This document shows, piece by piece, positions 1 through 5,803 of a stretch of 6,480 nt of DNA. The stretch comes from an uncultured Clostridia bacterium (lineage in GTDB: Bacteria; Bacillota_A; Clostridia; Christensenellales; Aristaeellaceae), in the NCBI GenBank assembly GCA_947166205.1, contig CAMVDI010000107.1, forward strand, positions 1 through 6,480. The letters are read 5' to 3'. Positions within the stretch are counted from its first letter, which is position 1; each line of letters begins with the position of its first letter. Under the pieces are notes generated by a model that worked only from the letters and a program-made list of their open reading frames with translations, was not told where the DNA came from and made no database searches. The position numbers were made by a program, and so were the translations under genes.

Positions 1-692
1 TCCTGGGCGACATGGACTTCAAGGTGGCCGGATCCATGAACGGCATCACGGCGCTGCAGATGGACATCAAGATCGCGGGCATCAACCGCGCCATTCTGCA
101 GCAGGCGCTGGCCCAGGCGCTGCAGGGACGGCTGCACATCCTGAAGATCATGCTGGACACCCTGGGCGCCCCCAGGGAAGAGCTGAGCCCCTACGCCCCG
201 AAGATCATCAACTTCATGATCAATCCCGACAAGATCCGCGAAGTCATCGGGCCCGGCGGAAAGATGATCAACAAGATCATCGCCGAGACCGGCGTCAAGA
301 TCGACATCGAGGACGACGGACGGGTCTTCATCTCCACGCCGGACGCGGAAGCCGCGGCCAAGGCCAGGAAGATCATCGAAGGCATCGCGAAGGACATCGA
401 GGTGGGCGATGTGTTCACCGGCAAGGTGGTCCGCATCATGAACTTCGGCGCCTTTGTGGAGCTGGCTCCCGGCAAGGACGGCATGATCCATATCTCCAAG
501 CTGGAAAACCACCGGGTTGAAAAGGTGGAGGACGTGGTCAACATCGGGGACGAGCTGGAAGTCAAGGTCAGCGAGATCGATGCCCAGGGCAGGATCAACC
601 TGGTCCGGAACGATATCGTCTACGAGAACACCGCGCCGGCCCGCAGGGATGGCGGAAGCCGGCGTCCGCCCCGCAGGGACGGCCGTTCGTAA
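1..692 (+). CDS. pnp: Polynucleotide phosphorylase, C-terminal part (5' end outside window)
   Basis: PNPase is a phosphorolytic 3'-5' exoribonuclease that degrades mRNA in the cytoplasm. The gene enters from the left edge; the first whole codon is at 3. The piece opens with [10 protein letters not shown], the end of the second RNase PH domain. The Asp at 9-11 matches the second catalytic aspartate of the family (D492 in E. coli), and the [11 protein letters not shown] stretch follows. A KH RNA-binding domain spans about 195-395, with its GxxG loop as GPGG at 249-260. An S1 RNA-binding domain spans about 399-605 ([20 protein letters not shown], then DGMIHISKL). The protein ends in a short basic tail rich in Arg, Pro and Gly (about 630-689). 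The ATG at 12 is internal, not a start. Domain order and tail length are normal and nothing suggests decay. A hairpin terminator follows 17 nt after the stop. Confidence 0.97.
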   Translation, partial: LGDMDFKVAGSMNGITALQMDIKIAGINRAILQQALAQALQGRLHILKIMLDTLGAPREELSPYAPKIINFMINPDKIREVIGPGGKMINKIIAETGVKIDIEDDGRVFISTPDAEAAAKARKIIEGIAKDIEVGDVFTGKVVRIMNFGAFVELAPGKDGMIHISKLENHRVEKVEDVVNIGDELEVKVSEIDAQGRINLVRNDIVYENTAPARRDGGSRRPPRRDGRS

Positions 693-709
693 TCCGGAAT
701 CAGATCTTT

Positions 710-743
710 TTCGGGGAGGCCGAAGGGCCTCCCCGAATTGTTG
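710..743 (+). terminator. Intrinsic terminator after pnp
   Basis: The arms 710-721 (TTCGGGGAGGCC) and 726-737 (GGCCTCCCCGAA) pair perfectly over 12 bp around a GAAG loop at 722-725. The T-run that follows is poor (TTGTTG, 738-743), so the stem is strong but release may be incomplete. Its position 17 nt after the pnp stop, and the separate gene unit that follows, support a terminator. The reverse direction would end in AAAAAGATCT, which has no T-run, so it acts on the plus strand only. Confidence 0.75.
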
Positions 744-843
744 AACCGCGGGAAACGAAGCGGAAACACCGCCGTGGCGGGCGGCCGGGGCTGAGGGCCC
801 GCGGGAGAAGCCGCCGGCGGCGGGGGCGGAAGATGAAACGAAG

Positions 844-1302
844 ATGAACAAGCGAATTATCGGACTGGATGTGGGGGACGCCCGGATCGGGGTGGCCGTT
901 TCCGATCCGGAGCGGCTCATCGCTTCGCCGGCGGAGGTGATCCGGCATGTGGGCTGGGGCCCGGACTGCCGGAGGATCAAAGCGCTGTGCGACCGGTACG
1001 GAACGGACGAGGTGCTGTCCGGACTGCCCCTGAACATGGACGGCACGGAGGGCTTTCAGGCCCGGAAGGTCCGGGACTTCTGCGCCCAGCTGGAGAAGCA
1101 GGGGCTGAAGATATATTTTCAGGACGAGCGGCTGACCACCGTCGCCGCGGAGGAGGCCCTGATCCGGGACGGCATGCGCCGGGAGGACCGGAAAAACCAC
1201 GTGGACAAGGTGGCGGCCGCGCTGATTCTGCAGCAGTGGCTGGACGAACAGGGAGCGAAGGAGCGGGAGGGAGCGGCCCCCGCGCCGGAAAAGGAGGAAT
1301 GA
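844..1302 (+). CDS. ruvX: RuvX/YqgF family Holliday junction resolvase-like nuclease (pre-16S rRNA processing)
   Basis: The 152-residue protein has the usual length and motifs of the YqgF/RuvX family, an RNase H-like fold. GLDVGDARIGVAVSDP (7-22) carries the first acidic residue, D9. GLPLNMDGTEG is at 60-70. DERLTT (94-99) carries E95. HVDKVAAALILQQWLD (119-134) carries D121. All three expected acidic active-site positions are present. The family is linked to maturation of the 16S rRNA 5' end and was first annotated as a putative Holliday junction resolvase; which activity applies here cannot be read from sequence. After residue 135 there is a charged, Ala/Pro-rich tail. ATG 844 puts the first motif where the family has it. 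The best upstream purine run is GGAAG at 828-832, 11 nt away, so initiation may be modest. A four-codon frame at 833-847 overlaps this start. The gene is probably cotranscribed with the DUF1292 gene 3 nt downstream. Confidence 0.96.
   Translation: MNKRIIGLDVGDARIGVAVSDPERLIASPAEVIRHVGWGPDCRRIKALCDRYGTDEVLSGLPLNMDGTEGFQARKVRDFCAQLEKQGLKIYFQDERLTTVAAEEALIRDGMRREDRKNHVDKVAAALILQQWLDEQGAKEREGAAPAPEKEE
1291..1297 (+). promoter_or_regulatory. Strong ribosome binding site for the DUF1292 gene
   Basis: AAGGAGG lies inside the last codons of ruvX, 8 nt before ATG 1306. It fixes 1306 rather than the in-frame ATG at 1318 as the start, and suggests translational coupling with ruvX. Confidence 0.85.
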
Positions 1303-1305
1303 AAC

Positions 1306-1620
1306 ATGGCGGATCCAATGGACAGGAAGGACGAAATCCCGGAGGAAGAGAACGACGACCTGATCGAAATGGTGGATGAGACGGGGGAGAGCCAGACCTT
1401 TGAGCTGCTGGCGGCCTTCGACCTGGACGGAGCCCATTATCTGGCGGTATCCGACCCGATCGAGGAGGAAGACCCGGAATCCGTGGAGGTTTTCATTCTG
1501 AAAACCCAGCAGGACGGGGAAGGAAACGATATCTATGTCTCCGTTGAGGACGAGGAGGCGGACAAGGCCTACGAATACTTCCTGACGCTGGTGGAGGGCG
1601 ACGGGGACGAAGCGGAATAA
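1306..1620 (+). CDS. DUF1292 (YrzB-type) small acidic protein
   Basis: This 104-residue protein is strongly acidic, with Asp/Glu clusters at the N-terminus, in the middle (IEEEDPESVEVF) and at the C-terminus. It matches the DUF1292 pattern: a core FELLAAFDLDGAHYLAVSDP at about 33-52, then a VEVFILKTQQD strand and an acidic end with alternating Tyr and Phe residues. DUF1292 proteins are common in Bacillota, where they are often encoded just after ruvX (yrzB in Bacillus subtilis). No biochemical function is established that I can name. There is no signal peptide or membrane segment, so it should be cytoplasmic. Only 3 nt separate it from ruvX, and its ribosome binding site lies within ruvX, so the two form one operon. 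The family assignment rests on core pattern, length, acidity and position. Confidence 0.9.
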   Translation: MADPMDRKDEIPEEENDDLIEMVDETGESQTFELLAAFDLDGAHYLAVSDPIEEEDPESVEVFILKTQQDGEGNDIYVSVEDEEADKAYEYFLTLVEGDGDEAE

Positions 1621-1624
1621 GGGC

Positions 1625-1652
1625 CGGCGGATCGGGCGGATCAGCCGATTTA
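1625..1652 (+). terminator. Possible weak terminator after the DUF1292 gene
   Basis: Arms 1625-1633 (CGGCGGATC) and 1639-1647 (GATCAGCCG) pair over 9 bp with one G-A mismatch around a 5-nt loop. ATTTA follows, which is a short and imperfect T-run. It sits 4 nt after the stop and just before a good promoter, where a terminator would be expected. Readthrough into hppA cannot be excluded. Confidence 0.4.
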
Positions 1653-1656
1653 TCCA

Positions 1657-1685
1657 TTGACGGAGGAAGGGAATCGGACTACAAT
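1657..1685 (+). promoter_or_regulatory. Near-consensus sigma-70/sigma-A promoter for hppA
   Basis: The -35 box TTGACG (1657-1662, 5 of 6 to consensus) and the -10 box TACAAT (1680-1685, 5 of 6) are separated by exactly 17 nt. Transcription would start near 1691-1693, leaving an untranslated leader of about 75 nt before the hppA ATG. The leader includes an A7 run (1725-1731) and a purine-rich ribosome binding region. I saw no riboswitch-like fold in it by eye. This is the best promoter in the window and implies that hppA is transcribed on its own, probably constitutively. Confidence 0.8.
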
Positions 1686-1766
1686 AGTTCTGTTCGGATT
1701 CCCCGTCTGATCCCGGAAACCGACAAAAAAATACTTCTCCGCGAGGGGGAAGGGGAGGGATAAAAC

Positions 1767-3893
1767 ATGTCTCTGTGGTATATCCTCACGCTGTGTGTGA
1801 TTGCCGCGACCATCGCCTATGTTTTCTGGAACTACAGCCGGATCAGGAAGATGCCGGAAGGTACGCCGGAAATGGTGGAAATGGCCGGGATCATCCGCAG
1901 CGGCGCCAACACCTTCATGAAAACGGAATACCGGACGATTGCCATCGTGGTGGCGGCCATCGCGATCGTGCTGAGCCTGTTCGTTGAACGGACCAGCGGG
2001 ATCACCTTCGTGATGGGCGCTCTGATGAGCAGCGCGGTCTGCGTGCTGGGCATGCGCAGCGCGACCTACGCCAACGTCCGGACCGCCAACAAGGCCCGGG
2101 AGAGCATGTCTATCGGTGAAACCGTGAAGGTGGCGCTGTGCGGCGGCTCCATCTCCGGCCTGAGCGTTCAGGCCTTCGGGCTGCTGGGCTTTGTGCTCGT
2201 TCTGATCATCTTCGGCAACGTGGATCCTTCCAGCACGGGCGGCGGCCTGATCACCACCCTGGAGGGGATCAACCCCACGATCATGCATATTTCCACCTAC
2301 AGCCTGGGATGCTCCCTGGTCGCCATGTTCAACCGGGTGGCCGGCGGAAACTACACCAAGGCTGCGGACATCTCCGCGGATATTCTGGCCAAGGTCCGGA
2401 ACGACCTGCCGGAGGATGACAGCCGGGTGCCCAACGTGATCGCGGACTTTATCGGCGACAATGTCAACGATATCGCCGGCAACTGCTCCGACCTGCTGGA
2501 AAGCTTCGTGGCCACCGTGGCGGCGTCCCTGATGATCGCCGTGGTCGTTTTCCATCAGCACTCCGGGCTGAGCGACACGGTGTTCGGCGCGCTGACCAGA
2601 TACCCCGTGGCCGTGGCCGGCCTGGGCCTGCTGGGCTGCCTGCTGGGCCTGGTGTACGCCGCCTTCAAAAAGATGAGCAACAATCCCTCCCGGGAGCTGA
2701 ACCTGGCGACCTGGATCTCCGCGGGGCTGACCCTGATCCTGGGCCTGGGCGGCGCCTGGAAGATCTTCGGCGGACTGGAAGCGGACACCCTGAAGGAACT
2801 GGGATGGGTGGCCGGATGGATCAGCCCCTGGCTGTGCGCCGTGCTGGGCATCGCCAGCGGCGTGGCCATCGGCTCCATCACCGAGTACTACACATCCACG
2901 GACTACAAGCCCACCCGGAAGCTGGCTGAGATGGCGCCGGAAGGGGAAGCCTTCGTCGTGACCAAGGGCGACGCCGTGGGCTCCCGCAGCGTGCTGCTGC
3001 CCGTGCTGGTGATCGGCCTGGCGCTCTTCGTTTCCGGCAAGCTGGCCGGGATCTACGGCGTGTCGCTGGCCGCGCTGGGCATGCTGGCCTTCGTGGGCGC
3101 CACGGTCTCCATCGACGCCTTCGGCCCCATCGCGGACAACGCGGGCGGCCTGGCGGAGAGCTGCCATCTGCCCCATGACGTGCGGACCATCACCGACAAG
3201 CTGGACGCCGTGGGCAATACCACCGCGGCCGTGGGCAAGGGATTTGCCATCGGATCCGCCGCGTTTGCCACCGTGAGCCTGATCGTTTCCTACGTGGGTA
3301 CCTATTCCCATGGCACCCCGGACCTGAACATCGCCAGCTTCGTTGTGGTGGCGGGCGCCATTATCGGCGGCGCGCTGGTGGAATACTTCTCCGCCATGCT
3401 GACGGACAACACCATCGACTCCGCGAAGCTGATGGCGGACGAAGGCGACAAGCAGCTGACGCCCGAGGTGCTGGCCGGGAAGAAAACCCCGGACTATAAC
3501 CGGATGATTGAGCTGGCCGCCAAGGAAGCGCTGCGCAAGATGCTGGTGCCCTCCGTGCTGGCCATGGTCATCCCGGTGATCGGCGGCTTCGTCTTCGGCG
3601 TTGAATTCGTGGGCGGCATCCTGATCGGCGCCACCATCGTGGCGATTCCCAGGGCCATCTTCATGGGCAACTCCGGCGGCGCCTTCGACAACGCCAAGAA
3701 GTACATCGAGTCCGGCGCGCTGAAGGGCCACGGCAAGGGCTCCGCGGCGCACAAGGCCGCGGTTATGGGCGACACCGTGGGCGACACCCGGAAGGACGTG
3801 GTCGGCGTGGCGCTGGACATCTTCATCAAGACGATGTCCACCGTGGCCAATACGCTGGTCAGCCTGTTCCGGAACATCACCCTGATCCGCTGA
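1767..3893 (+). CDS. hppA: Membrane-bound ion-pumping pyrophosphatase, K+-dependent, Na+-type
   Basis: This 708-residue integral membrane protein hydrolyses pyrophosphate to phosphate and uses the energy to move cations out of the cytoplasm. It has the usual family length and many hydrophobic helices; the first is at about 4-21. Family motifs run in order: ANVRTA (102-107), GGNYTKAADISAD (193-205), PEDD (215-218), GDNVNDIAG (230-238), EYYTST (373-378), DAFGPIADNAGG (450-461), ITDKLDAVGNTTAA (475-488), GKGFAIGSAA (490-499), DNAKKYIE (641-648), GKGSAAHKAAVMGDTVGD (656-673) and KD (676-677). The potassium-independent class has Lys and Thr at positions 487 and 490; here they are Ala and Gly, so K+ dependence is predicted. 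In SDLLESF, Glu245 lies three residues after Asp242, as in the Na+ pump of Thermotoga maritima, and Ala249 replaces the Glu that H+ pumps of the plant type carry one turn later. Na+ pumping, or mixed Na+/H+ pumping, is therefore inferred. Unusual residues are Asn234, where Gly is usual, and the variant VGDTRKDVVGVALD (671-684). GGGGAGGG at 1752-1759, 7 nt upstream, supports this start. Confidence 0.96.
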   Translation: MSLWYILTLCVIAATIAYVFWNYSRIRKMPEGTPEMVEMAGIIRSGANTFMKTEYRTIAIVVAAIAIVLSLFVERTSGITFVMGALMSSAVCVLGMRSATYANVRTANKARESMSIGETVKVALCGGSISGLSVQAFGLLGFVLVLIIFGNVDPSSTGGGLITTLEGINPTIMHISTYSLGCSLVAMFNRVAGGNYTKAADISADILAKVRNDLPEDDSRVPNVIADFIGDNVNDIAGNCSDLLESFVATVAASLMIAVVVFHQHSGLSDTVFGALTRYPVAVAGLGLLGCLLGLVYAAFKKMSNNPSRELNLATWISAGLTLILGLGGAWKIFGGLEADTLKELGWVAGWISPWLCAVLGIASGVAIGSITEYYTSTDYKPTRKLAEMAPEGEAFVVTKGDAVGSRSVLLPVLVIGLALFVSGKLAGIYGVSLAALGMLAFVGATVSIDAFGPIADNAGGLAESCHLPHDVRTITDKLDAVGNTTAAVGKGFAIGSAAFATVSLIVSYVGTYSHGTPDLNIASFVVVAGAIIGGALVEYFSAMLTDNTIDSAKLMADEGDKQLTPEVLAGKKTPDYNRMIELAAKEALRKMLVPSVLAMVIPVIGGFVFGVEFVGGILIGATIVAIPRAIFMGNSGGAFDNAKKYIESGALKGHGKGSAAHKAAVMGDTVGDTRKDVVGVALDIFIKTMSTVANTLVSLFRNITLIR

Positions 3894-3911
3894 CAGAACC
3901 GGCATATTCCG

Positions 3912-3944
3912 GGAGGAGCTTCCGATGAAGCTCCTCCTTTTTTT
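3912..3944 (+). terminator. Strong intrinsic terminator of hppA
   Basis: Arms 3912-3921 (GGAGGAGCTT) and 3928-3937 (AAGCTCCTCC) form a perfect 10-bp stem around the loop CCGATG. Seven consecutive T follow (3938-3944). It starts 18 nt after the hppA stop codon, so hppA is closed off from the MATE gene. Confidence 0.95.
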
Positions 3945-4039
3945 GCGCCTCCGGAGGGCGGAGGACCGAAGGGCGCGGGGCGGGGGACAAGTTCCCCGGA
4001 GATGGCCAAAACGGCCGGAATCAGGCCGAAAGAGATCGC

Positions 4040-4068
4040 TTGCGGAATGCGGGCAAATATGGTAAAAC
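4040..4068 (+). promoter_or_regulatory. Possible weak promoter for the MATE gene
   Basis: TTGCGG (4040-4045) and TAAAAC (4063-4068) are 17 nt apart and match the sigma-70/sigma-A boxes at 3 of 6 and 4 of 6 positions. The surrounding stretch (AAATATGGTAAAAC) is the only AT-rich patch in the upstream part of this gap. The strong hppA terminator means the MATE gene needs its own promoter; this is the best candidate I can see, but it is weak. Confidence 0.3.
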
Positions 4069-4074
4069 AGCCCC

Positions 4075-4103
4075 GCAGTCCGGTCCGCGGGGCGGAGGAC
4101 TGC
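4075..4103 (+). other. Bulged hairpin in the MATE 5' leader
   Basis: Outer arms GCAGTCC (4075-4081) and GGACTGC (4097-4103) pair over 7 bp. Inside them TCCG (4084-4087) pairs with CGGA (4093-4096), leaving a 2-nt GG bulge and a 5-nt loop CGGGG. No T-run follows, so it is not an intrinsic terminator. If transcription starts just after the weak promoter at 4040-4068, this hairpin would lie at the very 5' end of the transcript, where it could stabilise the mRNA. I do not recognise it as a known riboswitch. Confidence 0.5.
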
Positions 4104-4176
4104 CTGCTTCCGAGATGCCCCCCAAAGCGTTTTCCCGGCGGGACAAATACATCCAAAGACATCAGGTTGACATAAG

Positions 4177-5616
4177 ATGACCCAGAAGAACCGTACCCGG
4201 GATCTGACGGTCGGATCCCCGATGAAACTGATTCTGAGCTTTGCGGCGCCGCTGCTGTTCGGATTCCTGTTTCAGCAGTTTTACAGCTTTGTGGACACCG
4301 CCATCGTCGGCAAGTACCTGGGGGCCTCCAGCCTGGCCGCGGTGGGCGGGACCGGATCGCTGAACTTTCTGATTCTCGGATTCTGCCAGGGATCCTGCGC
4401 CGGCTTTGCCGTCCCCATCGCGCAGGCCTTCGGCGCCCGGGATGAGCATCAGGTGCGCAAGTGCGTCAGCGCCTCCGTCTATCTGAGCACCCTGGTCAGC
4501 GTGGTCATGGCGCTTGTGACGGGGATTTTCTGCCCCCAGATGCTGCGGATGATGAACACGCCGGAGGAGATCATCGCGGAATCCGTCTCCTATATCCGGA
4601 TCATCTTCCTGGGTATTCCCGTCACGATCCTGTACAATATGGCCAGCGGCATTCTGCGCTCCCTGGGGGACAGCAAAACCCCGGTGATCTTCCTGATCAT
4701 CGCGTCGCTGATCAACGTGGTGCTGGATCTGGTGCTGATCCTGTACGCGGGAATGGGCGTGGCCGGCGCCGCCGCCGCGACGCTGATCAGCCAGCTGGTC
4801 AGCGGGCTGGGATGCATCATCGTGATGGTGAAGCAGTTCCCCATCCTGCGGATGAGCCGGGACGAATGGAAACCGGATCCGCGGCTGATGAGAAAGCTGT
4901 TTTTCACGGGGGTGCCCATGGGACTCCAGTTCTCCATCACCGCCATCGGCAGCGTGCTGGTGCAGTGGAGCGTCAACGGGCTGGGCGTGACCGCGGTGGC
5001 TTCCGTCGCCGCGGGGGCGAAAGTCAGCATGTTCTTCTGCTGCGTGTTTGACGCCCTGTCCACCACCATGGCCACCTTCGCGGGACAGAACCTGGGGGCG
5101 GGCAAAATCGAACGGATCAGCGAGGGGCTGAAGGCCAGCTCCGCCGTCGGCACGGCGTACTGCGTCGGCGCAATGCTGCTGATCCTGGCGGCAGGCCGGC
5201 AGATCCTGAGCCTGTTTGTGGATCCCGGAACGGAGCCGGAGGTGCTGGAGATGGCCTTCCGGTATCTGAAAACAAACGCGGTCTTCTATATTCCGCTGCT
5301 GTTTGTGAACATCGTGCGACTGTCCATCCAGGGCATGGGATACACCCGGGTGGCCATGGGGGCGGGCGCCTTCGAGATGGCGGCCCGGGCCGCGGTGGCC
5401 CTGTTCCTGGTGCCCGTGACCGGATTTGCCGGCGCGTGCCTGGCGAACCCTGCCGCGTGGATCATGGCGGACGTTTTCCTCTTCCCCTGCTATTTCCGCT
5501 GCCTGCGGAGCGTGCGGGAGAGGCTGCAGCTGCCCGTGAAGCAGCGGACGCGGACCTTCGGAATGCGCTGGAGGCGTGTGGGGCTGTCCCGGAAGGACGC
5601 CGAAAGCCGCCTGTGA
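4177..5616 (+). CDS. MATE family multidrug/cation-coupled efflux transporter
   Basis: This 479-residue polytopic membrane protein has the length and about 12 hydrophobic segments of MATE exporters, which use Na+ or H+ gradients to expel drugs, metabolites or other organic compounds. Recognisable pieces in the N-half are GSPMKLILSFAAPLL (13-27), FYSFVDTAIVGKYLGASSLAAVG (36-58), GILRSLGDSKTP (158-169) and SLINVVLDLVLI (177-188). The C-half repeat includes FAGQNLGAGKIERISEG (301-317) and QGMGYTR (385-391). It ends with a basic cytoplasmic tail from about residue 441. The start is bounded by an in-frame TGA at 4168-4170, so ATG 4177 is the first possible ATG; the next, Met16, would cut into the first conserved motif. 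The ribosome binding site is weak (AGG at 4164-4166). The gene stands alone between terminators. A Na+-coupled exporter beside a predicted Na+-exporting pyrophosphatase is plausible, but its coupling ion and substrate cannot be read from sequence. Confidence 0.94.
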   Translation: MTQKNRTRDLTVGSPMKLILSFAAPLLFGFLFQQFYSFVDTAIVGKYLGASSLAAVGGTGSLNFLILGFCQGSCAGFAVPIAQAFGARDEHQVRKCVSASVYLSTLVSVVMALVTGIFCPQMLRMMNTPEEIIAESVSYIRIIFLGIPVTILYNMASGILRSLGDSKTPVIFLIIASLINVVLDLVLILYAGMGVAGAAAATLISQLVSGLGCIIVMVKQFPILRMSRDEWKPDPRLMRKLFFTGVPMGLQFSITAIGSVLVQWSVNGLGVTAVASVAAGAKVSMFFCCVFDALSTTMATFAGQNLGAGKIERISEGLKASSAVGTAYCVGAMLLILAAGRQILSLFVDPGTEPEVLEMAFRYLKTNAVFYIPLLFVNIVRLSIQGMGYTRVAMGAGAFEMAARAAVALFLVPVTGFAGACLANPAAWIMADVFLFPCYFRCLRSVRERLQLPVKQRTRTFGMRWRRVGLSRKDAESRL

Positions 5617-5657
5617 GGCCCGCGGCCGCGTTTCTTCAAGGCGGACGCTGCGCGCAT

Positions 5658-5702
5658 AAAAAAGCGGAGCCCTTTGCCGGGACGCAAAGGGCTCCGCTTT
5701 TT
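5658..5702. terminator. Bidirectional terminator between convergent genes
   Basis: GCGGAGCCCTTTGC (5664-5677) and GCAAAGGGCTCCGC (5684-5697) form a perfect 14-bp stem around CGGGAC. An A6 run (5658-5663) and a T5 run (5698-5702) flank it and extend the pairing to 19 bp. Read on the plus strand it ends in TTTTT and can stop MATE transcription 42 nt after the stop codon. Read on the minus strand it ends in TTTTTT and can stop the dehydrogenase transcript. Confidence 0.93.
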
Positions 5703-5720
5703 CTGTGCGCGGCATACAGG

Positions 5721-5771
5721 AAACGCCCCGCTCCTTCCCCGCCTTTCCGGCGGGGAGGGAACGGGGCGTTT
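5721..5771. repeat. Near-perfect 23-bp inverted repeat (long hairpin)
   Basis: Arms 5721-5743 and 5749-5771 pair over 23 positions with one C-A mismatch and one G-T wobble, around the 5-nt loop TTTCC. The outer part is AAACGCCCCG pairing with CGGGGCGTTT; the inner part is CCCCGCC with GGCGGGG. Only three T follow on either strand, so it is a poorer terminator than its neighbour. It may be a backup terminator for either gene, an mRNA 3'-end protector, or one copy of a dispersed extragenic palindrome. Confidence 0.85.
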
Positions 5772-5783
5772 GTGATTCCACGG

Positions 5784-5801
5784 CCCGCCCCTGCGGGCGG
5801 G
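5784..5801. repeat. Short GC hairpin next to the dehydrogenase stop
   Basis: CCCGCCC (5784-5790) and GGGCGGG (5795-5801) form a 7-bp stem with loop CTGC, 2 nt beyond the minus-strand stop codon at 5804-5806. It has no T-run in either direction. On the minus strand it is the first of three hairpins after the gene and could protect the mRNA 3' end. Confidence 0.6.
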
Positions 5802-5803
5802 AT

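Noticed and set aside
741..769. TTGAAC after the pnp terminator as a promoter for ruvX
   Set aside because: The hexamer at the matching spacing is AAACAC, too far from a -10 box to support a call.
700..1437. A 245-codon minus-strand frame over ruvX
   Set aside because: It crosses the pnp terminator, ruvX and the start of the DUF1292 gene, and has no recognisable motif.
1650..3905. A 751-codon open frame on the minus strand opposite hppA
   Set aside because: Its product is a low-complexity mix of His, Gly, Gln, Arg and Ala with no family pattern. The plus strand has an unmistakable membrane pyrophosphatase over the same bases, and GC-rich third positions remove stops from the antisense frame.
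3494..4162. A 222-codon minus-strand frame over the hppA 3' end and the following gap
   Set aside because: It passes through the strong hppA terminator and is antisense to conserved pyrophosphatase motifs.
4167..4172. TTGACA just before the MATE start codon as a promoter -35 box
   Set aside because: A start point from it would fall inside the MATE coding sequence, and no -10 box is found 16-18 nt downstream.
4162..5781. A 539-codon minus-strand frame opposite the MATE gene
   Set aside because: It has the same artefact composition, and it runs through the terminator hairpins at 5658-5771. The plus-strand MATE protein explains the region.
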